Origin: Bacillota bacterium
Lineage (GTDB): Bacteria > Bacillota > Clostridia > Lachnospirales > Lachnospiraceae
Assembly (NCBI GenBank): GCA_023415055.1
Contig: JAEZLZ010000136.1
Span: 1 to 14,244, forward strand
Length of the DNA stretch: 14,244 nt
Direction: 5' to 3'
How positions within the stretch are numbered: position 1 is the stretch's first letter; each line of letters starts with the position of its first letter. The translations under genes and the position numbers were made by a program. Below, one piece after another: positions 1 to 5,931 of this stretch. The notes under the pieces are model-generated. The model was not told the DNA's origin and made no database searches. It saw nothing but the letters and a program-made list of their open reading frames with translations.

Positions 1-45
1 TGTTTCAACGTTTTAATTTCTATCTTTATAATATAGGTTCGTTAT

Positions 46-267
46 AAGTGAAGGCGGGAACGCAGACCTCACTTCACGCCCCTTGCTTCGCAGGGGGTTC
101 GCTCGGAAAAATCGCCTTGATAGACCACCAGGCGACCAGAGACAAGCTCTTTTTTTCCGAGCCGTTCCGTTCGGTCTGCTCACTTCGTTCATCAGAGGAA
201 AAATTGTTCTTCCCCCTCACTTAAAAGCTTGAGGGGTCACAACAATTTTTAGTTGCCTACGGCAACT
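46..267. other. Dense inverted-repeat region, candidate oriT or replication origin
   Basis: This non-coding stretch holds several nested inverted repeats. GCAGACC (62-68) pairs with GGTCTGC (173-179). Inside that arm pair, GCTCGGAAAAA (101-111) pairs with TTTTTCCGAGC (152-162), and inside that, TCGCCT (112-117) with AGGCGA (130-135). CCCCT (79-83) faces AGGGG (92-96). A second nested hairpin has AAAAATTGTT (199-208) with AACAATTTTT (241-250) outside and CCCCTCA (213-219) with TGAGGGG (230-236) inside. AGTTGCC (251-257) pairs with GGCAACT (261-267) around a 3-base loop. The heptamer CTCACTT occurs three times (68, 179, 216). GC is visibly higher than in the genes that follow. Position just upstream of two mobile-element DNA-binding genes suggests a transfer or single-strand replication origin, but this is inference and no nic site can be named. 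Confidence 0.45.
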
Positions 268-294
268 TGCATCATCACTAAGCTATTGTATATT
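267..294 (+). promoter_or_regulatory. Weak candidate promoter for the Replic_Relax-like gene
   Basis: TTGCAT (267-272) and TATATT (289-294) are separated by 16 bases and lie about 45 bases before the first gene. The -35 match is only three of six, so this is tentative. TATAAA at 297-302 is an alternative -10. The -35 overlaps the end of the 251-267 hairpin, so protein binding there could also control transcription. Confidence 0.25.
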
Positions 295-340
295 TGTATA
301 AAAAGCAAAAACCATTTCATACACAAAGGAGGTGTATTAC

Positions 341-943
341 ATGAGAAAATCACATTATATAAGCAAATTAACAAGCAAAGATGCAGATATGTTGAAAGCA
401 TTTAGCAGAGTCGGCTACCTTTCTCCAGGCCAATTAAAAGGTAATTTAGGTATAGCAGATAGACGAGTTACTAATTTCGGACGGGACGGTTATATTGAAA
501 AAGTTCCATTTATAGATAAAAAGTCAAGAAATGCAGTCTTTGCATATCGTTTAACTGATAAAGGTAAATCTTTATGCTCTAATCAGCTTCAAATTGAAAG
601 TTTCTATCGAAGTTCTTCAGCTATCCATGACCTTGCATTGGCAGATAAATATTTTACCGTAGAAAAAAACCTTAGAGATAGCTGGATAACTGAGAGCCAG
701 TGGAGAAGTCGTTTTGAAGAGTATTTGAGTGATTTGTACAATAAAGACCACGATAGATGGGAAGAACTGTATGACCTATTGAAAGAAGGTCATATAAGTC
801 CTCCAGATGGTGGGTATGTGTCAAGTGAAGGGGTAGAGATTGCATTGGAAGTAATAACGAGCAGTTACGGGGAGGCTGAGATTATAGCAAAGGAGAATTT
901 TGTACAGACACTTGAAGTAGTTTATAACCAGATAAGAGTTTAG
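341..943 (+). CDS. Replic_Relax-like winged-helix protein of an integrative element
   Basis: A 200-residue protein. Residues about 12-75 read as a winged helix: a helix-rich start, then a wing ending FAYRLTDKGK. The C-terminal part has an HDLALADKYF stretch (96-105) and a PDGG...EVITSSYGE region (155-178). This is the layout of the replication-relaxation family (PF13814-type), found near origins on plasmids and integrative elements of Gram-positive bacteria, where members are thought to bind DNA at transfer or replication origins. D156 and E170 sit where a PD-(D/E)XK fold would place acidic residues, but no lysine follows, so nuclease activity is doubtful. ATG at 341 is preferred because AAAGGAGGTG (326-335) precedes it; an in-frame GTG at 332 lies inside that ribosome binding site. 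The next gene starts 17 bases after its stop, so the two are probably co-transcribed. The family assignment is from recalled pattern, not a search. Confidence 0.7.
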   Translation: MRKSHYISKLTSKDADMLKAFSRVGYLSPGQLKGNLGIADRRVTNFGRDGYIEKVPFIDKKSRNAVFAYRLTDKGKSLCSNQLQIESFYRSSSAIHDLALADKYFTVEKNLRDSWITESQWRSRFEEYLSDLYNKDHDRWEELYDLLKEGHISPPDGGYVSSEGVEIALEVITSSYGEAEIIAKENFVQTLEVVYNQIRV

Positions 944-959
944 ATTGGAGGATATAAAG

Positions 960-1865
960 ATGATGACAAATAGGGATAAAGAGGAGGCTTGTAAAACGTT
1001 TGAGAGCTATCTAAAGCTAATATATTGGTTTGGACATGGAATTATGATGTCAATTCATGTTCAGCAGTATATGGAGCGATTGGAAGGTAAAAATAAGACA
1101 CAGGTATGGAGAGATATACGGAAACTACAATCAGCCGAACTATTGGATGTTTGTAAAATATTTAATAATAACTATGTAAAGCTTAAAAAATATACTTTGC
1201 GATTCCTGATGGATAAAGAAAGTTCCAAGAATACAAAGTCGATTAAAGTAGGTTTTACTGCGATAAAGAGGTCAGCATTCATTAATGAATTTATATTAAG
1301 GTATCCGTTAAAAGCTGAAAACATAGATGATATAATTAACTATTATCATTCCAATACCACATTAATAAATAAGGACAAACAGAATACAGCTATTTTAAAC
1401 AGGTTTGAAAAAGGAAGTATTGCTATAACAAATGAAATTGAGAACCTGGATGCCTTGGCAGTACAACAGTTGAAGAATTTACAAACTAAAATGCCAGGAA
1501 CAAAAATTGAAAAACTTAATAGCTTTAATCTGAATAACATGCAGAGTAGACATATTTACATTAGTTCGATAAAGGAGGATGTTGTTAATGTAGTATTTTT
1601 AGACCTTAATGACAGTTATAATGCTGTTAAACTTGCAGAAGTATTTGAGGAAGTATATATCTATCTCTCAGGCCTTTTCACTGACAAATTATTTGTGTTC
1701 TCTCTCGTTGTATCTGATAAAGATAACGTAATAAGAATTAAAAAACTAACAACACGGATAACAAACGTCTTGATGAGTAAACATCTTTGTGGTTTTTTTA
1801 AATTTAAGGTTTTTGACTTAAATATTCGAGCAAAGGTATTTAGTAATATGAAAATCTTGCTCTGA
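960..1865 (+). CDS. Mobile-element partner protein with probable N-terminal winged helix
   Basis: A 301-residue protein with no function I can name. Residues about 15-85 look like a winged helix (SIHVQQYMERL, then KTQVWRDIRKLQSAELL, then a short wing), as in DNA-binding proteins that pair with Replic_Relax proteins on integrative elements of Clostridia. The rest alternates helices and strands (for example VVNVVFLDLNDSYNAVKL) with no catalytic motif that I can see. No signal peptide or membrane segment is evident. The start is ATG 960 (or the next codon, 963), with TTGGAGG at 945-951 as ribosome binding site; an upstream in-frame TTG at 945 is part of that site. The stop of the previous gene lies just before the site, so translation may be coupled. 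Codon use is AT-rich. A role in origin binding or mobilisation is inferred from the neighbour only. Confidence 0.6.
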   Translation: MMTNRDKEEACKTFESYLKLIYWFGHGIMMSIHVQQYMERLEGKNKTQVWRDIRKLQSAELLDVCKIFNNNYVKLKKYTLRFLMDKESSKNTKSIKVGFTAIKRSAFINEFILRYPLKAENIDDIINYYHSNTTLINKDKQNTAILNRFEKGSIAITNEIENLDALAVQQLKNLQTKMPGTKIEKLNSFNLNNMQSRHIYISSIKEDVVNVVFLDLNDSYNAVKLAEVFEEVYIYLSGLFTDKLFVFSLVVSDKDNVIRIKKLTTRITNVLMSKHLCGFFKFKVFDLNIRAKVFSNMKILL

Positions 1866-1868
1866 CAA

Positions 1869-1919
1869 GATAGTAATACTATATTATGTATAATAATTTA
1901 ATAGCAGGGGATAGTAATA
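1869..1919. repeat. Direct repeat GATAGTAATA, two copies
   Basis: The 10-mer GATAGTAATA occurs at 1869-1878 and 1910-1919, a 41-base spacing (about four helical turns), just after the stop of the preceding gene. It could be an operator pair for a DNA-binding protein of the element. In AT-rich DNA a chance repeat is also possible. Confidence 0.35.
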
Positions 1920-1953
1920 AAAAATATTAACTAAATTTTGATGGAGGTCTGTT

Positions 1954-2025
1954 TTGTATACTCGAAGTAGATTCAAATTAAGAAAAATAATACAACTGAA
2001 TATAAATTTATATGCCATGGGTTAA
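1954..2025 (+). CDS. Possible 23-aa leader peptide
   Basis: A TTG-initiated reading frame of 23 residues (begins MYTRSRFKLRK) has a good ribosome binding site, TGGAGG (1942-1947), six bases before the start codon. Its stop codon (2023-2025) falls just past the left arm of the hairpin at 2014-2059. A short translated ORF ending inside a terminator-like hairpin is the arrangement of a leader-peptide attenuator, which would govern the XRE-type gene downstream. It is rich in Arg, Lys and Ile. There is no direct proof that it is translated; it may be the decayed start of a lost gene. Confidence 0.3.
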   Translation: MYTRSRFKLRKIIQLNINLYAMG

Positions 2026-2067
2026 GGTCAAAAAATATATATTGACAATAGTCCATGGCTATTTTTT
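2014..2067 (+). terminator. Hairpin with T-tract upstream of the XRE-type regulator
   Basis: GCCATGG (2014-2020) pairs with CCATGGC (2053-2059), and inside it GTCAA (2027-2031) pairs with TTGAC (2042-2046). A run of seven T (2062-2068) follows the right arm. This fits a rho-independent terminator with an internal bulge. It can end the transcript of the two upstream genes, or act as an attenuator before the 2114 gene. Confidence 0.55.
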
Positions 2068-2113
2068 TGTACTTTATAGTAGAACTTTAATTATGATAGA
2101 AAGGTTTATAAAT

Positions 2114-2356
2114 ATGAGATTAGTTGGTGAGATGATTGAAAAGATAAGGAACGAAAAAGATTTTAAGAATAAATGGTTAGCAGAGAGAGTAGGTGTGAGT
2201 CAATCTTCAATTAGTCGATACATTAGTGGTGAAAGAAATATTCAGGGTAAGAATCTTGAAAAATTTAGTAATGAATTTCGGAATTTAGGTGTAGACATAA
2301 ACACTATAAAGGAGTTTGAGGATGCCTGGTTTAAAGAAAAAAATAGTAAAATATAA
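2114..2356 (+). CDS. Small XRE/Cro-C1-type DNA-binding protein
   Basis: An 80-residue protein whose core (about residues 8-55) is a lambda-repressor-like helix-turn-helix: NKWLAERVGVSQSSISRYIS (19-38) holds the scaffold helix and the recognition helix, followed by GERNIQ and NLEKFSNEF. It very likely represses or activates a nearby promoter as a dimer. The frame is open back to 2012, but that part overlaps the 2014-2059 hairpin, so a later start is better. ATG 2114 places the HTH near the N-terminus as usual, with a modest AAAGG at 2100-2104; ATG 2093 is an alternative. The gene overlaps the next one by 35 bases. A short HTH gene overlapping a larger gene is the layout of restriction-modification controller genes and of some repressor/effector pairs, but which applies is not shown by the sequence. 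Two ACTTTA copies (2071, 2084) upstream may be part of an operator. Confidence 0.7.
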   Translation: MRLVGEMIEKIRNEKDFKNKWLAERVGVSQSSISRYISGERNIQGKNLEKFSNEFRNLGVDINTIKEFEDAWFKEKNSKI

Positions 2357-3266
2357 AAATTTACAACTATATTTTGCAATAGTTATAAAATATAAAAATT
2401 TAATTGAGAAAGTTGTCAATATAAAACTTGTAAATTTATACCTTGAGTTTTATATTAATGACAACAGAATAGATATGGTCGGAACAGAAGTTAATGGTTC
2501 ACATATTTTGGGCGAAATCACAATAAGAGATTCTGCTACTGATGATTACACAAAAATAACATCAGAAATAGAAAGATTAGTTGATATAATAGCAAGAGAT
2601 GAGTTTGTAACTATTATTATAATAGCTCCACAGTTTTCAGAATCGGAATTAATTAAAATTACTGATTATATAAAATCCTACAATATTAAAATAATATTTT
2701 TAACTTTATCAAATGAATTAGTCACTAAAGTAAAAAATTATAAAAATCCTAAAGATATTAATAAATATTTAGAAGAAAATCTTGAATTATTTTATTTCAA
2801 AGAAGAACCACAAACAAACGTAAATAGAGATAAGCCTTACAGAATACAACTTGATGGTCAAATTAAAGGAAATAGCATGGCAAACGGTATTTTGAATGCG
2901 TTACAGGAAAATATTAAATGGTATAATCCAATACACACATTTAAAAATTTATATGCTACTAAGAATAAAATTAAAATAGGTACGGGAACTTCAGATATCT
3001 TGATTATAATTGATTGCGATATGGAATATGTCGTAAAGTTTGAAGTGAATTTTGGCTCAAGGTATGATGTTTATGGTAGGTTTCTAAATAACATAAACGA
3101 TATGTCAAAGTATATTGGATATGAGTTACAAACAGGAAACAAGAAGAGTGCATTATATTTTGACATGCCAGTTATTGAGAAAGAAGAGATATTTTGCATA
3201 GCTGTTCATGTTGTAGAAAAATTCTTGGAATATCTTCATAATATGTATCAGAAAATGGATTTATAA
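2322..3266 (+). CDS. Unknown 314-aa protein, weak PD-(D/E)XK-like N-terminal half
   Basis: I do not recognise this protein. ATG 2322 is chosen because AAAGGAG (2308-2314) lies seven bases before it; an in-frame TTG at 2316 is too close to that site. The N-terminal half has a strand carrying D51 (RIDMVG), a strand with E65 (HILGEITIRDS), a helix (KITSEIERLVDII), then a hydrophobic strand (FVTIIIIAPQF) and another (IKIIFLTLSNEL). That order resembles the PD-(D/E)XK nuclease fold, yet the lysine expected after E65 is replaced by I-T, so it may be inactive, divergent, or another alpha/beta fold. The C-terminal half (about 170-314) has an FKNLYATKNKIKIGTGTSD region and IIDCDMEYVVKFEVNFGSRY strands, ending in a helix. 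No signal peptide or membrane segment is seen. It is very AT-rich compared with the sugar locus. Overlap with the HTH gene implies a coupled unit; a defence, toxin or element-maintenance role is only a guess. Confidence 0.6.
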   Translation: MPGLKKKIVKYKNLQLYFAIVIKYKNLIEKVVNIKLVNLYLEFYINDNRIDMVGTEVNGSHILGEITIRDSATDDYTKITSEIERLVDIIARDEFVTIIIIAPQFSESELIKITDYIKSYNIKIIFLTLSNELVTKVKNYKNPKDINKYLEENLELFYFKEEPQTNVNRDKPYRIQLDGQIKGNSMANGILNALQENIKWYNPIHTFKNLYATKNKIKIGTGTSDILIIIDCDMEYVVKFEVNFGSRYDVYGRFLNNINDMSKYIGYELQTGNKKSALYFDMPVIEKEEIFCIAVHVVEKFLEYLHNMYQKMDL

Positions 3267-3346
3267 TTATAACCTGTTAATAGATATAGAATGATAATTA
3301 ATAAGGTAATCTTGAGTACATCTCAATCAGATGGAACCGAGAATAT

Positions 3347-3368
3347 TGTATGCAAAATGTATGCAAAT
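3347..3368. repeat. Tandem 11-bp repeat, candidate integrase arm sites
   Basis: TGTATGCAAAA (3347-3357) is followed directly by TGTATGCAAAT (3358-3368). The copies differ only in the last base and are spaced by about one helical turn. They lie 54 bases inside the tRNA-like fragment at 3422. Tyrosine-recombinase arm-type sites are often short direct repeats placed like this near an att core. The function is inference. Confidence 0.45.
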
Positions 3369-3421
3369 CAAATCGGATATTACGGAACCCTCCTTTCTAT
3401 GCGGTTTTTGGAAGTGTAAAA

Positions 3422-3445
3422 CAGTTCAAATCTGGTTGTCGCCTT
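3422..3445 (+). other. 3' fragment of a tRNA gene, candidate att site
   Basis: The sequence reads as T-arm plus 3' acceptor strand: CAG, loop TTCAAAT (3425-3431), CTGGT (3432-3436), acceptor strand TGTCGCC (3437-3443) and a T discriminator. An intact tRNA would need GGCGACA about 65-70 bases upstream and ACCAG before the T-loop; neither is there (only CAG pairs). So this is a 3' end without its 5' part, as left at one end of an element that integrated into a tRNA gene. The acceptor GGCGACA/TGTCGCC and the T-arm resemble Clostridia tRNA-Cys, but that identity is a guess. A terminator follows 12 bases later, as after a tRNA gene. Confidence 0.65.
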
Positions 3446-3456
3446 GATTAGAAGAG

Positions 3457-3496
3457 TCTCTAAACCTTGAAAAATACAAAGGTTTAGAGATTTTTT
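3457..3496 (+). terminator. Strong rho-independent terminator after the tRNA fragment
   Basis: TCTCTAAACCTT (3457-3468) pairs perfectly with AAGGTTTAGAGA (3479-3490) around a 10-base loop, then six T (3491-3496). It is probably the native terminator of the tRNA transcript. It would also stop transcription leaving the mobile element. Confidence 0.85.
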
Positions 3497-3512
3497 GTTG
3501 TTTAGTTAATGT

Positions 3513-3551
3513 GGTGCAAGTAGGTGCAAGGCATTTTAGAATTGAAAATGC
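3513..3551. repeat. Tandem GGTGCAAG repeat and small hairpin
   Basis: GGTGCAAG occurs at 3513-3520 and 3523-3530, period 10. Right after, GCATTTT (3531-3537) pairs with AAAATGC (3545-3551) around a 7-base loop. The repeats share TGCAA with the 11-bp repeats on the other side of the tRNA fragment. Apart from these, I see nothing definable between 3497 and about 3607. Confidence 0.4.
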
Positions 3552-3607
3552 TTGTATTCTATAGGCTTTTTCATCCAGAATGCTAGTCTAAAATGAGATT
3601 TGTCTTG

Positions 3608-3829
3608 TCATAGGTCTCTGTTCTTTGCAATAGAGCGAAAATACTTTATAAATTCCTTCGTCTTAAGCTGGTTTAGTGGAGTATTCCCTTCCACTCCAAG
3701 CTTGACTTCCGGTATCGTTTGCAATAAGCTATTACAATAATAATGAACTGGTATTAAGAAACTTTGATGATGCCGTAGCCGAACATCCAGATTCTCATCT
3801 ACTGTTTCATTAACGATGTCTTTGGCCAT
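3608..3829 (-). CDS. Doubtful short antisense ORF, possible gene fragment
   Basis: A 73-codon frame on the minus strand (MAKDIVNETVDENLDVRLRH at the start, IKYFRSIAKNRDL at the end) fills most of the gap between the tRNA terminator and the next plus-strand remnant. The amino-acid composition looks protein-like, but I recognise no family. No ribosome binding site precedes this ATG or the in-frame ATG at 3859. It may be a leftover C-terminal piece of a gene disrupted by rearrangement, or a chance ORF. It is included because nothing else accounts for this 220-base stretch. Confidence 0.2.
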   Translation of the reverse strand: MAKDIVNETVDENLDVRLRHHQSFLIPVHYYCNSLLQTIPEVKLGVEGNTPLNQLKTKEFIKYFRSIAKNRDL

Positions 3830-3830
3830 T

Positions 3831-4100
3831 ATGAGGGAGATCAAACTAGGGATATCCACAGGGCATTATGGGAGAAGAAGTCTGGATGATGTAATTGACC
3901 AAATGGATGAGACTTTTTCGAAAATGCTGCTACGATTGATTAATGAAAAAGGAAGATCGGATGTTGAGGCGTATAAGAAAGCAAATATTGACCGAAAGCT
4001 GTTTTCAAAAATACGAAGTGATAAGGACTATCAGCCGAAGAAAAAAATTACATTAGCGTTTGCAATTGCTCTGGAGTTGTCGTTGGATGTCCGGAGATAG
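3831..4100 (+). pseudogene. Remnant of the C-terminal domain of a macro-domain-type protein
   Basis: The frame encodes 89 residues with a highly characteristic stretch: SLDDVIDQMDETFSKMLLRL (17-36), then ANIDRKLFSKIRSDKDYQPK (51-70) and LAFAIALELSLD (75-86). I recall this pattern as a helical, HTH-like C-terminal domain in Clostridia proteins, usually after a macro (ADP-ribose-binding) domain; that recollection is not verified. In those proteins the domain continues for about 50 more residues after ELSLDE; here it stops at once with VRR and TAG. No macro domain lies upstream and no ribosome binding site precedes the ATG at 3831 or the one at 3816. Both ends are therefore lost, and the piece is most likely a pseudogene beside the integration site. 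A short stand-alone protein remains possible. Confidence 0.6.
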
Positions 4101-4161
4101 GATGTTTATAAAATATTGAATACATTATAAATTTTTGTATATGTAAAAATAATAGGTTAAG

Positions 4162-4170
4162 TGATATAAT
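4162..4170 (+). promoter_or_regulatory. Extended -10 promoter of the kinase-regulator operon
   Basis: TGATATAAT (4162-4170) is a perfect extended -10 element (TG, one base, TATAAT). No good -35 is found at 17 bases (TGTAAA, three of six), which is typical for extended -10 promoters. Predicted start of transcription is near 4177, giving a leader of about 36 bases before the kinase ATG. Confidence 0.6.
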
Positions 4171-4212
4171 TAGAATATTTCATAATATGATTGAATTTTG
4201 AGGGCTTGAACA

Positions 4213-5925
4213 ATGAAGACCTTTAGGACGAGAATGAGCAGATATGGCATTCGCTCGCGAATATTCTTTTTATTTACTATTTTGGTTATACTTCCATATG
4301 GCATTTTGACGATAGCGATATTTTCTGAATTTCAGAAATATGCAAATAAGACCTATGGAGATAATATGGTTGACACCTTAACTGCTGTATCGACTCAGGT
4401 GAAAGCCAGTATTGAGAAGTATGAGGAAAGTACGATGTCCCTATACTACAATGGTTGTGTAGACTTGCTTTCCGACAATGTTGATGAAGCAGAGGAAGAT
4501 ACAATCGTAGCTGCTTTAGCAGCTATCTGTTATTCATATAATGGCATTAAGTCAGCTTATTTGGAATGTGACGGTAAGGTATATCACAGTTACTTATCCT
4601 ACTCGAACTTGCTTGATGAGATGAAACCCTACCGACAGGAAATCATTGATGCAGGCGGAAGCAGTAATTGGTATCCGATCAGTAATCTATATGGAAAAGC
4701 TAATACCAATCATTATGTCATGGCAAGAACCTTAAATAGCTCTACATATAAGAATATAGGCATTCTATATTTGGTGATTAATGACAGCATGGTAGCAGAT
4801 GCACTAGACCAGCTGAAAGTGGATAATTCCGTTAAGTATTTGATAAATAAGGAGGGAACGATTTTATATTGCTCCGATAGCAATAAATTTGGGAAACATT
4901 TTGAAGTCAATCAGTTAATATCGGATAAGGTCAGTGGATATAAAATCGGAAGTATCAACGGAGAGGACATATTACTGGCGTCGTATCATTTATTTGATCC
5001 CGACTGGTATTTTGTAAGTACCATCGCAGTTGATGATATGATGAAATTGCTCACACCCTTAAAAAGAATGATAATTATCATATCTACCATATATTTCCTG
5101 TTCCTTTTCAATATGTTATATATGATGCAAAAATATGTTTTTAGGCCATTAAGAGTATTAAAGCACTCTATGGATCAGTTTGCCTCAGGAGATCTGGATA
5201 TTAAAATGCCTGATATTGCGGTGGGTGAACTTTCAAATCTTTCAAATCACTTTAATAAAATGACATTTGATATAAAAAATCTTATGGAAAATAATGAGAA
5301 AGAAGTGAGAGAAAAGAACAATCTAAAAATGCAGACTCTTGTTGCACAATTAACCCCACATTTTATCTATAATGCACTTAATACCATAAAGTGGATGGCG
5401 GTGATCAATAAGCAGGATAATATACAGAATCTGACGGATTCCCTGATTCATATTCTAATGAATGCGGCCAGGATTGATGATGAAAATTATACAATAGCAG
5501 GTGAGCTGGAATTGATTCGCAATTATGCGGTAATTCAGAAAGCAAGATTTATGAATTTCGATTTGGTAATAGAGGCAGAGGATGAGATGCTGCAATGTAA
5601 AATTCACAAATTTTTGTTGCAGCCAGTAGTGGAGAATGCAATTATACATGGATTAGGTAGAGGCAGTATCTGTCACGGAGAGGTACTTGTTAAAATATGG
5701 GGAGACACTAATCTGCGAATTCTTATCAAAGATAACGGAATGGGCATGGATGTTGAGCAATGGAGGCAGAACAAATCTGCTGATAATAATCATACGAACA
5801 TTGGACTGAAAAATATTGAACAGATCATATTGCTGGAATACGGAGCAGAATATGGAATACAGGTTACCAGTATATTGGGAGAGGGAACATCAGTCGACTA
5901 CACACTGCCCATTATCAGAAAGTGA
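4213..5925 (+). CDS. YesM-type sensor histidine kinase
   Basis: A 570-residue membrane kinase. Transmembrane helix 1 is at about 16-38 and helix 2 at about 285-305, enclosing an extracellular sensor region of about 245 residues that looks like a double Cache domain. A HAMP linker follows (about 306-358, starting YVFRPLRVLKHSMDQFASGD). The His_kinase domain has the phosphoacceptor H383 in QLTPHFIYNALNTIKWM. The ATPase part shows the N box (LLQPVVENAIIHGLG, N475), the G1 box DNGMGMD (507-513) and GEGTS (556-560). This is the short HPK8 type typical of kinases paired with AraC-like regulators in carbohydrate loci of Firmicutes. The ribosome binding site is GAGGG (4200-4204). The response regulator gene starts six bases after the stop, and the stop TGA lies inside that gene's binding site, so the two are coupled. 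The signal sensed is unknown; it is probably linked to the glycan imported by the neighbouring transporter. Confidence 0.93.
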   Translation: MKTFRTRMSRYGIRSRIFFLFTILVILPYGILTIAIFSEFQKYANKTYGDNMVDTLTAVSTQVKASIEKYEESTMSLYYNGCVDLLSDNVDEAEEDTIVAALAAICYSYNGIKSAYLECDGKVYHSYLSYSNLLDEMKPYRQEIIDAGGSSNWYPISNLYGKANTNHYVMARTLNSSTYKNIGILYLVINDSMVADALDQLKVDNSVKYLINKEGTILYCSDSNKFGKHFEVNQLISDKVSGYKIGSINGEDILLASYHLFDPDWYFVSTIAVDDMMKLLTPLKRMIIIISTIYFLFLFNMLYMMQKYVFRPLRVLKHSMDQFASGDLDIKMPDIAVGELSNLSNHFNKMTFDIKNLMENNEKEVREKNNLKMQTLVAQLTPHFIYNALNTIKWMAVINKQDNIQNLTDSLIHILMNAARIDDENYTIAGELELIRNYAVIQKARFMNFDLVIEAEDEMLQCKIHKFLLQPVVENAIIHGLGRGSICHGEVLVKIWGDTNLRILIKDNGMGMDVEQWRQNKSADNNHTNIGLKNIEQIILLEYGAEYGIQVTSILGEGTSVDYTLPIIRK

Positions 5926-5931
5926 GGAAAT

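Noticed and set aside
2042..2080. TTGACA at 2042 with TATAGT at 2075 as promoter of the XRE gene
   Set aside because: The spacing is 27 bases, far from 16-18, and TTGACA is part of the hairpin arm.
3375..3444. Complete tRNA gene ending at 3444
   Set aside because: No matching 5' acceptor strand, D-arm or anticodon arm could be found upstream, and the T-stem pairs for only three bases.
3347..3551. CRISPR-like repeats around the tRNA fragment
   Set aside because: The repeats are 8-11 bp, directly tandem, with no spacers, and differ on the two sides, so they are not a CRISPR array.
4286..4504. Antisense ORF inside the kinase sensor region
   Set aside because: It has no family features and the kinase frame is complete; it is a chance ORF.
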